This document shows, piece after piece, positions 9,352-18,924 of a stretch of DNA of 64,000 bases; the stretch's first letter is position 1, and each line of letters opens with the position of its first letter. The notes below the pieces were generated by a model, which worked only from the letters and a program-made list of their open reading frames with translations, made no database searches and was not told the origin of the DNA. This stretch comes from JABMQB01 sp963666575 (lineage in GTDB: Bacteria > Bacteroidota > Bacteroidia > Bacteroidales > Prolixibacteraceae): contig CAXXYG010000018.1 of assembly GCA_963666575.2 (NCBI GenBank), positions 186,001 to 250,000 on the forward strand, read 5' to 3'. Made by a program: the position numbers and the translations under genes.

Positions 9352-10083
9352 ATGAGAAAAAGATATACCACGGCCATAATTATTTTCATAAGCTGCCTTA
9401 TATTATTTAACGCTTGCGAAAAAGAGAAGATTCTGGTAATTTCAGACGAAGTAAAATACCAGAATGCCATAAATGATGCGATGATTGCTGATCAAAATGA
9501 AATTAGTAATCAGCTTATTGCCATTACCGAAAATAATAGTTACCTGACCTGGAATGGAACAGAAAACGATAAAAAGGTTTTAGTAGTAACATGGACAAAA
9601 CACCCAAACAGGTTTCCCGAAAATTTCACTGGGACAAACACCTGGGGAGAAATTTGGGTGACTGTTGTTCCCGAAATCGAAGACTGGTTTAAAACAAATT
9701 ATTCATCGAAATCGGATGTTGTTTTTCGTGCCGAACAATTAATAGGATTACCTAAAAATTCAGCTTACACCCACTTTGTTGAATTGTGGGTAAAACCTAC
9801 AGACCTATGGCGTCCGTCGCCCGATAACGAAGTCACGGACAATTCAGCACAACTCGACTTCCCTGTTTCTATTGACTCAAGTTATCAGACCTGGTACAAT
9901 GATAACATAATATACTCCTACTACCCTAAACGTTATCCATGGACCCGGCTTGGTTACACATACGATTGGGGCAGTGAAACATCAGAAATAGGATTATCCG
10001 AATTTGTCATTAAAAAAAATGCACAGATTACTGTAAATAAAGTGTCTGATAACAAGGCCTTCTTTAATACTGTTTTTAAGTAA
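9352..10083 (+). CDS. Hypothetical lipoprotein
   Basis: The ATG at 9352 is preferred over an upstream in-frame TTG (9334) because it directly precedes a normal lipoprotein signal: MRKR, a hydrophobic run, then FNACEK with the lipobox cysteine. The mature part (about 220 residues) is rich in Trp and Tyr ('YLTWNG', 'TWGEIWVTVVPEIEDWF', 'WVKPTDLWRPSPD'), a composition seen in exported Bacteroidota proteins. No family is recognised. It stands alone, 139 bases after the ABC operon and convergent with the leftward genes beyond it. Confidence 0.6.
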   Translation: MRKRYTTAIIIFISCLILFNACEKEKILVISDEVKYQNAINDAMIADQNEISNQLIAITENNSYLTWNGTENDKKVLVVTWTKHPNRFPENFTGTNTWGEIWVTVVPEIEDWFKTNYSSKSDVVFRAEQLIGLPKNSAYTHFVELWVKPTDLWRPSPDNEVTDNSAQLDFPVSIDSSYQTWYNDNIIYSYYPKRYPWTRLGYTYDWGSETSEIGLSEFVIKKNAQITVNKVSDNKAFFNTVFK

Positions 10084-10234
10084 TACTCCCTGCTGTTGCC
10101 AGTTTGTAACTAAATTACTTTTATAGAAGTATAAATCGGTACCGCGAAAAGTTGTTGTTGCCTAAATACAATTCATTCTTAGATGATTTTAACATAAAAT
10201 TCCGCATTTAATTGATGGATGGCAAAAAAACCTT

Positions 10235-10505
10235 CTACAATAAACATAATGTTACAGTTACACCAGCCATAATCACAAAAACTATCGTCATTTATTTAAT
10301 AAAATTATTTAATGAAGGGCCTAAAGTATCTTTGAACGGATTACTTACAGTATGGCCAAAAACACCTGTGGGATGTGCTTCATAAACTTTTCCACCAAAA
10401 GTTCATTTTTGGGCCTGTTTTTTGAGTATTATCCCCTGGCTGGCCCTGCCTTTTATTAATGAGTCAACCTTTTATAAAAACCAGCCTCCGTTTAAAAACG
10501 AGCAT
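10235..10505 (-). pseudogene. Decayed 3' fragment of a second hppA (membrane pyrophosphatase)
   Basis: Read on the minus strand, this stretch aligns along its length with the last about 270 bases of the intact hppA at 12672-14999. Shared blocks include 'aatgaagggcct' and 'aagtatcttt' (10311-10332 against the equivalent near 12750) and 'ttttccacc' near 10388. The stop codon context is kept (TAG at 10235-10237 against TAA in hppA). Substitutions and small indels are spread throughout, so this is old decay and not a consensus error. The boundary near 10505 is approximate; beyond it the Na/phosphate cotransporter begins. Confidence 0.72.
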
Positions 10506-10524
10506 ACATTAGAATTACATGGCA

Positions 10525-12213
10525 TTATTCAATATAATCGACAATTGAGGTTGATACGTCATAAATATAATCGCCCATTTTTTCCGATTCACAAAATATA
10601 TCTTTGTATAAAGTTCCAATCTGATAAGAATATTTGTCGTTTTCAATATCACTCACATGCTCTTTCCGAAGTTTGTTCCGGTACCTGTTTATTTTCTTTT
10701 CAATGGCTTCGGCAGCGGTTTTATCAATGTTGTAATGCTGTTTTTCGAGGTTTCCAATCATTACGTTAAAAGCCGTTTCAAGGAGAGAAAACATTTCCTG
10801 AATTTTTTCCTTCATGTCGGGAGTTAATTTGTCATCTTTTGCGCGGGCCCGCGACATTGCCCGGGCGATATTTAAACACGAATCTCCTATACTTTCCATC
10901 TCATCGACAATGCGGAGCATTGAACTGATTCTTTTTGAAGATTCTTTACTTAATTCACCTTCGGCAACTTTGGTGAGGTATTTAGCAATTAAAACCTCCA
11001 TTTCATCGCTTTTGTTTTCGCCCACCTCCACTTTGTCGAACTGTTTTACAAATTTTCGTTTGTTTTGTTCATTCAGCATATTTTCCAACCGTCCAAATAG
11101 TTTTTTTGTTTGTTGAGCGTATACGTTTATCTCTTTTTTAGCCTGAAGCAGTGATAACTCGCTGGTACTTAACATGCCAAACTTAATGTATTTCAGCTTA
11201 AATTCCTGTTCGTCTTCTTTTTCAGGAATCAACTTCTGTACCAGGTTTACCAAATATTTTATAAACCATATTTGAAGTAAAACATTCAAAATGTTAAAAA
11301 AAGTATGGAATAACGACAACGCTATGGGTACTGCACCAGCATTGGTAAAAGCCGATTTCCCGGAGATGGGCAGGGCTATAGCATCAATGCCTTTTAAAAA
11401 AACCGGAAATACCGAAAGTACCCAAATAACCCCAACAACATTAAATAAGAGGTGAAGCCGTGCAGCACGTTTTGCGGCTGAATTGGCTACCACTGCTGCA
11501 AGGTTGGCTGTAATGGTGGTTCCAATATTTTCGCCCAAAACCATGGCAGCAGCGCTATCAAAACTAATCCATCCGTTGTTACACATAACCAATGTTAAAG
11601 CCATGGTTGCACTCGACGACTGAATGACAACAGTAAGTAAGGTTCCTATTAACAGAAAAATTAAGCTTGAACCAAATCCCATTCCTGTAAAATTTTTTAA
11701 GAATTCGAGAATTTCAGGGTTCTGCCCTATATTGGGAACACTTGATTTTAAAGCTTCTAAACCTATAAACAACAAGGCAAAACCAACTAAAACCTGCCCC
11801 CACGATTGATTGCCGGTTTTTTTCGAAAAAATTAATGGAAAACCAATACCAATAATTGGATAGGCTAAAATGCTCATTTTTACTTTAAATCCTAAAATTG
11901 AAATAAGCCAGGCAGTAACGGTGGTCCCTATGTTGGCACCCATTATTACACCGGCCGACTCGGTTAGGGTAAGTAATCCGGCGTTTACAAAACTTACAAT
12001 CATTACCGTTGTTGCACTCGATGATTGAATGATCGCAGTAATCGACACTCCTGTAACAACACCCATAAACCGGTTAGATGTCATAGCGGCCAAAAAGTTA
12101 CGCAGTCTGCTTCCTGCTACTTTTTGTAAGGCTTCACTCATCATTTTCATTCCATAAAGGAATAATCCAAGCGAACCGATTAAAGTCAGGAAATCAAGTA
12201 TCGAATAATTCAT
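10525..12213 (-). CDS. Na/Pi cotransporter family protein with PhoU-like tail
   Basis: A 562-residue inner-membrane protein with the inverted Na_Pi_cotrans repeat: QSSSATTV at 63-70 and QSSSATMA at 198-205, each preceding 'VSFVNAG' or 'VMCNNG' loops, and two 'GANIGTT/GENIGTT' motifs. Residues about 350-562 form a helical PhoU-like cytoplasmic domain ('EMESIGDSCLNIARAMSRAR', 'KMGDYIYDVS'). The family imports phosphate with Na+; some members instead carry nucleotides or act in export. It is flanked by the intact and relic hppA copies, which is consistent with handling the phosphate released by pyrophosphate hydrolysis, though that link is inferred. Confidence 0.9.
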   Translation of the reverse strand: MNYSILDFLTLIGSLGLFLYGMKMMSEALQKVAGSRLRNFLAAMTSNRFMGVVTGVSITAIIQSSSATTVMIVSFVNAGLLTLTESAGVIMGANIGTTVTAWLISILGFKVKMSILAYPIIGIGFPLIFSKKTGNQSWGQVLVGFALLFIGLEALKSSVPNIGQNPEILEFLKNFTGMGFGSSLIFLLIGTLLTVVIQSSSATMALTLVMCNNGWISFDSAAAMVLGENIGTTITANLAAVVANSAAKRAARLHLLFNVVGVIWVLSVFPVFLKGIDAIALPISGKSAFTNAGAVPIALSLFHTFFNILNVLLQIWFIKYLVNLVQKLIPEKEDEQEFKLKYIKFGMLSTSELSLLQAKKEINVYAQQTKKLFGRLENMLNEQNKRKFVKQFDKVEVGENKSDEMEVLIAKYLTKVAEGELSKESSKRISSMLRIVDEMESIGDSCLNIARAMSRARAKDDKLTPDMKEKIQEMFSLLETAFNVMIGNLEKQHYNIDKTAAEAIEKKINRYRNKLRKEHVSDIENDKYSYQIGTLYKDIFCESEKMGDYIYDVSTSIVDYIE

Positions 12214-12671
12214 AAGGTGGTTTTTTTACACAACGAAAATAACCATTATTAGAAAATAAATAGAGAATTTATAGCTTTCTATTTAACAAACCGGAAATAA
12301 AATTTTAGGAGAAAAAAACATGGCACCGGGCCAGATATATGCTGTTTATAAAAAAAAAACGTTAGTTGTTAGCTTCAAATAAAAGCAGAACATAAAATTA
12401 TTATGCATCATAAACAATCGTTTTTATTTTACCTGTAGCTTTATTCTTAGGGACAGGTAATAGTTTTCAGTTTTAATAAATTCAGTAGTATCAGTTTATT
12501 GAATACAGTCATTTAATGGTGAGTTATTGAAGTTAAAAAAAGTTTATGATGTATAAACAAACACAGGCTAACAAAAAACCAAGCCCAAAAACATAAGCTC
12601 CGTATAAGAGGAGGGCACAAAAAAACCCCGAAGAAAATCTTCGGGGTTTATATATTATTGAAAATACTATT
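12214..12671. other. 458-bp intergenic region between nptA-like gene and hppA
   Basis: AT-rich spacer upstream of the Na/phosphate cotransporter and downstream of hppA (both leftward). It holds the hppA terminator at 12619-12649. No further ORF, RNA gene or repeat was recognised; the cotransporter promoter should lie in its left part. Confidence 0.6.
12619..12649 (-). terminator. Intrinsic terminator of hppA
   Basis: A perfect 12-bp stem (AAACCCCGAAGA at 12623-12634, its complement at 12638-12649) with a 3-base loop. On the minus strand the hairpin is followed by seven T residues (A run at 12619-12625 on the plus strand, partly in the stem). It lies 23 bases past the hppA stop codon. Confidence 0.88.
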
Positions 12672-14999
12672 TTACAATAAACTTATAGTTACAGTTAAAC
12701 CTGCCATAACAACAGAAACCATGGTCATTAATTTAATCAGAATATTTAATGAAGGGCCTGAAGTATCTTTAAAAGGATCGCCAACAGTATCGCCTACAAC
12801 ACTTGCGTGATGAGCTTCGCTACCTTTTCCACCGTAATTACCTCTTTCGATGTGTTTTTTAGCGTTATCCCATGCACCACCTGCGTTATTCATAAATACC
12901 GCCAAAGTGAATCCAGCTGTTAAACCACCGGCTAATAAACCAATAACACCAGCAACTCCCATAGAAGCACCAACAATAACAGGGACAAAAATTGCTACTA
13001 AAGAAGGAAGCAACATTTCTCTTTGTGCACCTTTTGTTGAAATCTCAACACATTTAGCATATTCAGGAGTAGCAGTGCCTTCAAGGATACCTTTAATTTC
13101 GCGGAACTGGCGACGTACTTCCTCTACCATTGCACCGGCAGCGCGGCCAACAGCTTTCATTGTCATGGCGCTAAATACAAATGCCATCATCGACCCAAGG
13201 AATAAACCTCCTAAGAAAAGTGGATTAAATAGTGTAATATCATAAGCAGCAGCTAAATCTTTTACTGAAGCAGTAGAAATTTTAAGCACTTTTATTCCTT
13301 CTTCAGCAGCAGGAGCAATGTCGTTATAAAATACATATTCTCCTTTTGAAATAAAACCTTCGCCAGCTTTGGCAATTTTACCAAACCATAATCTAACTTC
13401 TTCCATGTAGGCCGAAATAAGAGCCATAGCAGTAAGAGCAGCAGAACCAATTGCAAAACCTTTACCGGTTGCAGCAGTTGTGTTTCCAAGTCCATCTAAA
13501 GCATCAGTACGCTCGCGAACTTCTGCCGGAAGATTAGCCATTTCAGCATTACCACCTGCATTATCAGCAATTGGGCCAAATGCATCAGTAGCTAAAGTAA
13601 TTCCTAAAGTAGAAAGCATTCCTACCGCGGCAAAGCCAATTCCGTAAACACCCATTGCAAAATGAGTTGCTCCACCGGCTGCCCAGAAAGAACCCATAAT
13701 TCCAAGAACGATAGTTACAACTGGAATCCAGGTAGAATACATACCTACAGCCAAACCATCGATAATAGTAGTTGCAGGCCCTTGTTGTGCTTGTTCAGCA
13801 ATACCTTTTGTAGGTTTATATTCATCAGAAGTATAATATTCAGTAGCCTGGCCAATAATTACACCTGCAGACAAACCGATTACTACAGCACCAAATACAC
13901 CCCAGGTTACCCATCCTAAATATGCCATTCCGGCCATTGCAATTAATATCAATACAGAACTTCCGCCTGTACCAATTAATAATGCATTTAATAATGTTTT
14001 TTGAGTTGCTGATTCTTTTGTACGAACCATAAAAATACCAACAATTGAAAGAATAATACCGATAGCTGCAACAATCATTGGAGCAGTAACAGCTTTTATG
14101 GGGTCAATACCTGTATCGGCTAAAACAATAGCAGGAAGAGCGGCACCAAGAGCGGCAGTTGCTAAAATAGAACCTGCATAACTTTCGTAAAGGTCAGCAC
14201 CCATACCGGCAACATCACCTACGTTATCACCTACGTTATCAGCAATAGTTGCAGGATTACGAGGATCATCCTCTGGAATACCTGCTTCAACTTTACCTAC
14301 AAGGTCAGCACCCACATCGGCTGCTTTTGTATAAATACCACCGCCAACACGTGCAAAAAGAGCCTGAGTAGAAGCACCCATTCCGAAAGTAAGCATGGTT
14401 ACTGTAATTTCAATTAGTTTCACTCTCTGACCTGCTTCGTTTATAACTCCGTTGGTTACATAATCAGCACTTCCGTGGACAAATTCAAGCCCTAAGAAAT
14501 TTGCTCCATTAGCCAAATGCTCAGGTGTGAATACTACTTCACTTAGAAACCAGTACCAGGCTGCAATATCCAATAATGCAAAACCTACCACTACTAATCC
14601 CATTACTGCACCACTTCGGAATGCAACTTGTAAACCTTTGTTTAATGATTTAGATGCTCCATGGGCAGTCCTTGCTGACGCAAAGGTTGCTGTTTTCATT
14701 CCAAGAAAACCACATAAGCCAGAAAAGAAACCACCTGTAAGAAAAGCTATTGGCACAAATGGATTTTGAACACCAAAATACGCCATTATAGTCAATAGGA
14801 CAAATAGTATTGCGAATACGATTCCTACCACTTTATACTGACGTTTAAGATATGCCATTGCGCCTTCACGCACATATTGTGCAATCTCTTTCATCCGGTC
14901 GGTTCCCTCTGAATTTTTCATCATCGATTTAAAAAAGAACCATGCAAATACCAATGCCAGAACAGAGGCAAATGGTACTAATAAGAAAATGTTACTCAT
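12672..14999 (-). CDS. hppA: Membrane-bound ion-translocating pyrophosphatase, K+-dependent type
   Basis: A 775-residue polytopic protein that couples pyrophosphate hydrolysis to Na+ and/or H+ export. The substrate-binding signature DDPRNPATIADNVGDNVGD is intact, as are 'GMGADLYESY' and the C-terminal 'GNYGGKGSEAHHASVVGDTVGDPFKDTSGPSLN'. The motif GNTTAATGKG (about residues 500-510) has Ala and Gly where K+-independent enzymes carry Lys and Thr, so the enzyme belongs to the K+-dependent group, which includes the Na+ pumps. Whether it moves Na+, H+ or both cannot be settled by eye. It is monocistronic, with its own terminator, and a decayed second copy of its 3' end lies beyond the neighbouring gene. 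Confidence 0.95.
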   Translation of the reverse strand: MSNIFLLVPFASVLALVFAWFFFKSMMKNSEGTDRMKEIAQYVREGAMAYLKRQYKVVGIVFAILFVLLTIMAYFGVQNPFVPIAFLTGGFFSGLCGFLGMKTATFASARTAHGASKSLNKGLQVAFRSGAVMGLVVVGFALLDIAAWYWFLSEVVFTPEHLANGANFLGLEFVHGSADYVTNGVINEAGQRVKLIEITVTMLTFGMGASTQALFARVGGGIYTKAADVGADLVGKVEAGIPEDDPRNPATIADNVGDNVGDVAGMGADLYESYAGSILATAALGAALPAIVLADTGIDPIKAVTAPMIVAAIGIILSIVGIFMVRTKESATQKTLLNALLIGTGGSSVLILIAMAGMAYLGWVTWGVFGAVVIGLSAGVIIGQATEYYTSDEYKPTKGIAEQAQQGPATTIIDGLAVGMYSTWIPVVTIVLGIMGSFWAAGGATHFAMGVYGIGFAAVGMLSTLGITLATDAFGPIADNAGGNAEMANLPAEVRERTDALDGLGNTTAATGKGFAIGSAALTAMALISAYMEEVRLWFGKIAKAGEGFISKGEYVFYNDIAPAAEEGIKVLKISTASVKDLAAAYDITLFNPLFLGGLFLGSMMAFVFSAMTMKAVGRAAGAMVEEVRRQFREIKGILEGTATPEYAKCVEISTKGAQREMLLPSLVAIFVPVIVGASMGVAGVIGLLAGGLTAGFTLAVFMNNAGGAWDNAKKHIERGNYGGKGSEAHHASVVGDTVGDPFKDTSGPSLNILIKLMTMVSVVMAGLTVTISLL

Positions 15000-15493
15000 A
15001 AGGTTATAAATTTAGTGCAACACAATGTTGCGGTTTGATTTATAATAAATTGATTTATGAAAATTATGATTTATGAATTTTACTCCAATTCCAGAATTAA
15101 ATAATAAAAAAAATTTCCAGCAAACAAAGATAATTTTTAAAATTAAAATTGGATATTTTCACTCTTTTTTTACCTGATGCTTGAAATTAAATTAACATAC
15201 AAAATCGCCCATACAACAACACATCCAGATACTTATATAAATACCTGAAAGTCTTTTTCTGTTTTGTTTTATGGTTTTCACTTGTAGAAAAGAAAATTAA
15301 AAATCAATCTTCCAAATGAAATAATAAATCCATAAAGAAGATTGATTTATTAACGGTATCTCAAATTAATAATTGATTTTTTTCTTTCATTTTAAGTGAA
15401 AGGATACAGTTTCTACTCCCTTTAATCCATGCCGGGTTCTTTTAACATAACATTGAAAAATGTTCCTAAAAAGTATATTTATGAATTGACCTC
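15000..15493. other. 494-bp intergenic region upstream of hppA
   Basis: Very AT-rich spacer between two leftward genes. It contains a possible -7 element for hppA (15125-15132). Nothing else was recognised: no ORF of note, no RNA gene, no clear hairpin. Confidence 0.55.
15125..15132 (-). promoter_or_regulatory. Possible hppA promoter -7 element
   Basis: On the minus strand this reads TATCTTTG, which fits the Bacteroidota -7 consensus TAnnTTTG and lies 126 bases before the hppA start codon. No TTTG is found at the expected -33 distance, so support is partial. Confidence 0.3.
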
Positions 15494-16312
15494 TTATTTC
15501 AAACCAAACATATCTGTTTTTTGAAGCGCGCATGATTTTACACAATCAAGGCTATAGGATAATTCTCCCACAATTTCCTTGGTGCGGCCGTTGGTACCAA
15601 ATGAAAATTTTGCCCCCATTTTTTTTGCCAGCTGAATAAACCGATCATCAGGGATTTTATACATCGAATTAATTTCAATTGCCACATCATTATTTATGGC
15701 TGTACCGATGAGGGTTTCCATACGCTTGGTTGTCCACAATCCCGAATAATCCTTTTTGATAGAATCAGGTAAATAAGTAGGGCTTGCCAGAATATCCAAC
15801 TTTTCATTTTCAAGGATGTATTTGTAAAACTCCAGGTACCTGTCCATAAACTTTTCACTATTATCTACCTTGGTATTACTTTCCCAAATCCTGAAAAAAC
15901 TACCGTCGTCGTTTGGTAGTTCAAGGGCATCCATAATAATGTAATCAAGTTTGGACAAAACATCTTCCGAGTAATTTTTCCGCCATCCGGGTTCAACAGG
16001 CTGCAATCCCACAAAAACAGGGTACTTCCGTAAATTATTGATGTATTTCAACAAGGCAATATTATCATTCATACTGGAGTAACGGGGCCCGGGATGTTCC
16101 ACAATTCCAAATTTCACTTCCCTTTCCTTCGACAGTTTAACAGCATCAGCAATTGTAAATCCGCGTGTTAAATGAACATGATAGTCAATCAAAGGAATAG
16201 TAGCTTCCTGGTTTTCATTTGCGAAAACTAATTTTGGCAGAATTAGAGTAGAACCTGCCAGCATCACTGACTTTACGACAAAATCTCGTCTTGAAAAAAA
16301 TTCTTTTTTCAT
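15494..16312 (-). CDS. Tat-exported PHP-like metal hydrolase
   Basis: A 272-residue protein with a twin-arginine signal (SRRDFVVKS, R8-R9, then a hydrophobic stretch to about residue 31). The mature part starts like a PHP phosphoesterase: 'PLIDYHVHL' with H45 and H47, then 'GIVEHPG' with H73. The late PHP motif, normally ending in a 'GTDAH' type sequence, reads 'FSFGTNGR', so one metal site may be altered and activity is uncertain. Tat export would fit folding around metal in the cytoplasm. It is monocistronic as far as can be seen and diverges from the phosphatase gene at 16588. Substrate unknown. Confidence 0.65.
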   Translation of the reverse strand: MKKEFFSRRDFVVKSVMLAGSTLILPKLVFANENQEATIPLIDYHVHLTRGFTIADAVKLSKEREVKFGIVEHPGPRYSSMNDNIALLKYINNLRKYPVFVGLQPVEPGWRKNYSEDVLSKLDYIIMDALELPNDDGSFFRIWESNTKVDNSEKFMDRYLEFYKYILENEKLDILASPTYLPDSIKKDYSGLWTTKRMETLIGTAINNDVAIEINSMYKIPDDRFIQLAKKMGAKFSFGTNGRTKEIVGELSYSLDCVKSCALQKTDMFGLK

Positions 16313-16587
16313 GATTTAATAGTTAATTGGTTAAGGTTATTGTACTATTTACAATTAGTACTTTAAAAATAGACAAATCCTATTACTAAAACCCCTATTT
16401 AAGATAAAATATTTTCTTGATTATTTTGAAATAGAGAAATTAAAATAAAGGTTATTATGAGATTTAAACAATAAATTTTATCAAAAAAAATAAAGTGGCA
16501 TGTCAAATAAATTCCAATAATTGCAATCCTTCGCCCTACCATTTTCCTTTTCAAAATATTCCTTCTATTTTTACACAAATTCATTTT

Positions 16588-17055
16588 ATGAAGAAAATTG
16601 TATTTGTATGCCTCGGAAACATTTGCCGCTCACCCAGTGCCGAGGCTGTTTTTAATGGTATTATAAAAAAAGAAGGCCTTTTAAATAAATACATTGTTGA
16701 TTCGGCAGGAACAGCAGGTTGGCATGCTGGAGAGCCTGCCGATAAAAGGATGAAATTACACGCCAAAAAACGTGGATTTGACCTGACCAGTATTTCGCGC
16801 CAATTTGACCCTGCCAGCGATTTTGACCGTTTTGATTTTATTATTGGAATGGATGATGCCAACATTCAGGTACTAAAATCGATGGCAAGAAATAAAGAGG
16901 ATATAGCCAAAATTTATAAAATGACCGATTTCAGTAAAGAATACACTTACGATGAAATTCCGGATCCATATTATGGAGGTGACGCAGGATTTGAACTGGT
17001 ACTTGATTTACTGGAAGATGCTTGTGAAGGATTATTACAAATTGTAAATAATTAA
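16588..17055 (+). CDS. Low-molecular-weight protein-tyrosine phosphatase
   Basis: The ATG at 16588 gives a 155-residue protein that begins MKKIVFVCLGNICRSPSAEA, the normal start for the family; a longer in-frame reading from 16495 adds an unrelated tail. The P-loop is C8-LGNIC-R14-S and the general acid is D126 in 'EIPDPYYGG'. Cytoplasmic. LMW phosphatases of this type dephosphorylate protein tyrosine, often BY-kinases in capsule operons, but no such operon is nearby. Its stop overlaps the stop of the convergent gene at 17052. Confidence 0.93.
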   Translation: MKKIVFVCLGNICRSPSAEAVFNGIIKKEGLLNKYIVDSAGTAGWHAGEPADKRMKLHAKKRGFDLTSISRQFDPASDFDRFDFIIGMDDANIQVLKSMARNKEDIAKIYKMTDFSKEYTYDEIPDPYYGGDAGFELVLDLLEDACEGLLQIVNN

Positions 17056-18158
17056 TCGCCTTTAATAATATTTTTTATAACCTGTTTTTTATTTACATCA
17101 ATATCGAGCTGCTCCCACGACCAAAATAAAACACCTTTTGATGGTGGTTTAAGAGCAGCTTGTAAGTTATTACGGAATTCATCAATTGATAAAGTATCAC
17201 TTAAATAGGCTTCTTTAACCTGTATGCAGGGAATTACAATTCCTTGTGTCTTATTATAAACATCCTGAACCACAGAATTGACCCACTCAGGTTGCTGTTT
17301 CACCATGTGGGCGTAAGTCATGGGTGACAAATAATCAACTATAGGTGCTAATTGTTTAAAATCCTGGCCTGCTATTTTTCTAATGGCTCCATTAAAATCG
17401 TTGTCTCGCCAAGGCACCAAATGAACATTGATTAAAATATCGGGTTCAATTTCACGAACTTCGTTGGTTATTTCTTCGACCATACTTGTTATTAAACCAC
17501 ATTTCCATTCTACCCATTTATCAAAACAATTTTCAGTAATCCAATTTGCTTTTTCCATTTCAGTTTTAAGTGTCGTGGGAATTACCCAATTAGTTTCTTC
17601 CTGAAAATGGCTTAAACATGATTCATCAAAACAAGTATTGTCTATTGATGACAATGCCCTATCGGGATAAATTGTTTCCCAAAAAACAAAATGCCTGATA
17701 AAATCAATGCTAATACCATCGGGTTCAAATTTCAGAACCAGGCTTTTTATGGATTCAATTTTTTGTTTCCTGTAATCCTTTCGTGAAGGGCATACAAACT
17801 TTACCCAATCGTCATTTGCATGTTCCCCTTTGTTAGTAATAGCGTAATATTCAGGTTCTGCGGCTAAAAGTTCATCGTTAAAAAAAACGGGCGTTATAAT
17901 AAAGGTTTTAATCCTGTGTTGTTGTGCCAAATCAGTAAATCCTTCTATACCCAATAGTTTTTCGTTAGTAAACACCGTATTTATTCCAAGTTGTCCCCAT
18001 TCCTCAAAAAGCCCGGAAAGGTTTTTCGAATAATCATATATCTTAACACCAACCATTTTATTTTCTTCTTCTACGCTGGATGTATTATTACATCCATTTA
18101 AAAATAAAAAACTGCAAAAAACAAATAGGATAAACTTTTTACTAAAGGGCATATTCAT
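17052..18158 (-). CDS. Glycoside-hydrolase-like TIM-barrel lipoprotein
   Basis: A 368-residue lipoprotein with lipobox LNGC (C23). The mature part looks like a TIM barrel of the glycosidase-like type: 'GVKIYDYSKNLSGLFEEWGQLGINTVF' as the first strand and helix, 'FEPDGISIDFIRH', 'DILINVHLVPW', 'VDYLSPMTYAHM', and 'GVLFWSWEQLD' near the end. Candidate acids are D and E in these strand ends, but I cannot assign the family (GH-like group near DUF4015 or GH10-like proteins). Outer-membrane or periplasmic location is expected. It may act on a glycan, with no PUL-type neighbours to say which. Confidence 0.58.
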   Translation of the reverse strand: MNMPFSKKFILFVFCSFLFLNGCNNTSSVEEENKMVGVKIYDYSKNLSGLFEEWGQLGINTVFTNEKLLGIEGFTDLAQQHRIKTFIITPVFFNDELLAAEPEYYAITNKGEHANDDWVKFVCPSRKDYRKQKIESIKSLVLKFEPDGISIDFIRHFVFWETIYPDRALSSIDNTCFDESCLSHFQEETNWVIPTTLKTEMEKANWITENCFDKWVEWKCGLITSMVEEITNEVREIEPDILINVHLVPWRDNDFNGAIRKIAGQDFKQLAPIVDYLSPMTYAHMVKQQPEWVNSVVQDVYNKTQGIVIPCIQVKEAYLSDTLSIDEFRNNLQAALKPPSKGVLFWSWEQLDIDVNKKQVIKNIIKGD

Positions 18159-18246
18159 AAACTTAAATCTTTGTTATGTATTCATTAAAGGTAGGGATCA
18201 GGTTTTTATCAGCCAAATTTTTCCTGCAAGGAATCTGCCATTACAG

Positions 18247-18900
18247 TTAAACTTCAACCAGTTGATTTTTAAATGCATAAATTACAAGGTTCACGGTATT
18301 AAAAGTACCTGTTTTTTGGAATAAACTGCTTTTGTATTTTTCAACCGTTTTTGAACTTAAAAATATACGTTTAGCAATTTGTTCGTTGTTATACCCTTTA
18401 CAAATATGTTCGAGTATCAATTGTTCTTTTTTTGTAAATGTTGGCAATAGCGATATCAGGTTTTTCTGTTTGCTGAAAACTTTAAGGTTCCTTGTTATAA
18501 TTTCAATAATTTCATCGGAAAAATGGCTTCCCCCGGCAGCTACTTTTTTTATCGCTTTTTCAAACTCAGCAACATCGGCTCTTTTGAGCATATAACCTTC
18601 AACTCCGGCCAATAACATTTGCTCAATTAATTCTTCCTCCAAAAAAGTAGTTAACGCAATAATCTTTAAATTGGGGTATTTTTTTATTGCTATTTTTGAA
18701 GCTTCTACTCCACCTAATTGCGGCATATTAATATCCATCAAAACTATATCAGGAATTTCTTTTTTTAATAATTCCAAAAAATCGTTGCCATTTTCAGCTT
18801 CGCCAATAACTTTTACAAAATCAAATTGATTAAGCAAAAGCAATAAACCATCTCTGAATATTTTATGGTCATCAACAATAATAAGAGATATTTTGTCCAT
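18247..18900 (-). CDS. NarL/LuxR-type response regulator
   Basis: A 217-residue regulator. The receiver domain (1-125) has the acidic pair D10/D11 and the phosphoacceptor D56 in 'DIVLMDINMPQLGG'; T84 in 'IIALTTF' and K104 in 'YMLKRAD' complete the set. The LuxR HTH is at about 150-215 ('FTKKEQLILEHICKGYNNEQIAKRIFLSSKTVEKY'). It begins 24 bases after the histidine-kinase stop, and the two are surely a pair. Targets are unknown; the secreted protein at 20476 lies directly upstream on the same strand. Confidence 0.94.
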   Translation of the reverse strand: MDKISLIIVDDHKIFRDGLLLLLNQFDFVKVIGEAENGNDFLELLKKEIPDIVLMDINMPQLGGVEASKIAIKKYPNLKIIALTTFLEEELIEQMLLAGVEGYMLKRADVAEFEKAIKKVAAGGSHFSDEIIEIITRNLKVFSKQKNLISLLPTFTKKEQLILEHICKGYNNEQIAKRIFLSSKTVEKYKSSLFQKTGTFNTVNLVIYAFKNQLVEV

Positions 18901-18924
18901 TCCTACTATATTAGAAATAACCTC

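Noticed and set aside
10422..10769. Plus-strand reading of 115 residues
   Set aside because: It crosses from the hppA relic into the reverse of the cotransporter C-terminus, so it is a chance reading.
16495..16587. N-terminal extension of the LMW phosphatase
   Set aside because: The extra 31 residues are unlike the family and the standard start MKKIVFVC follows at 16588.
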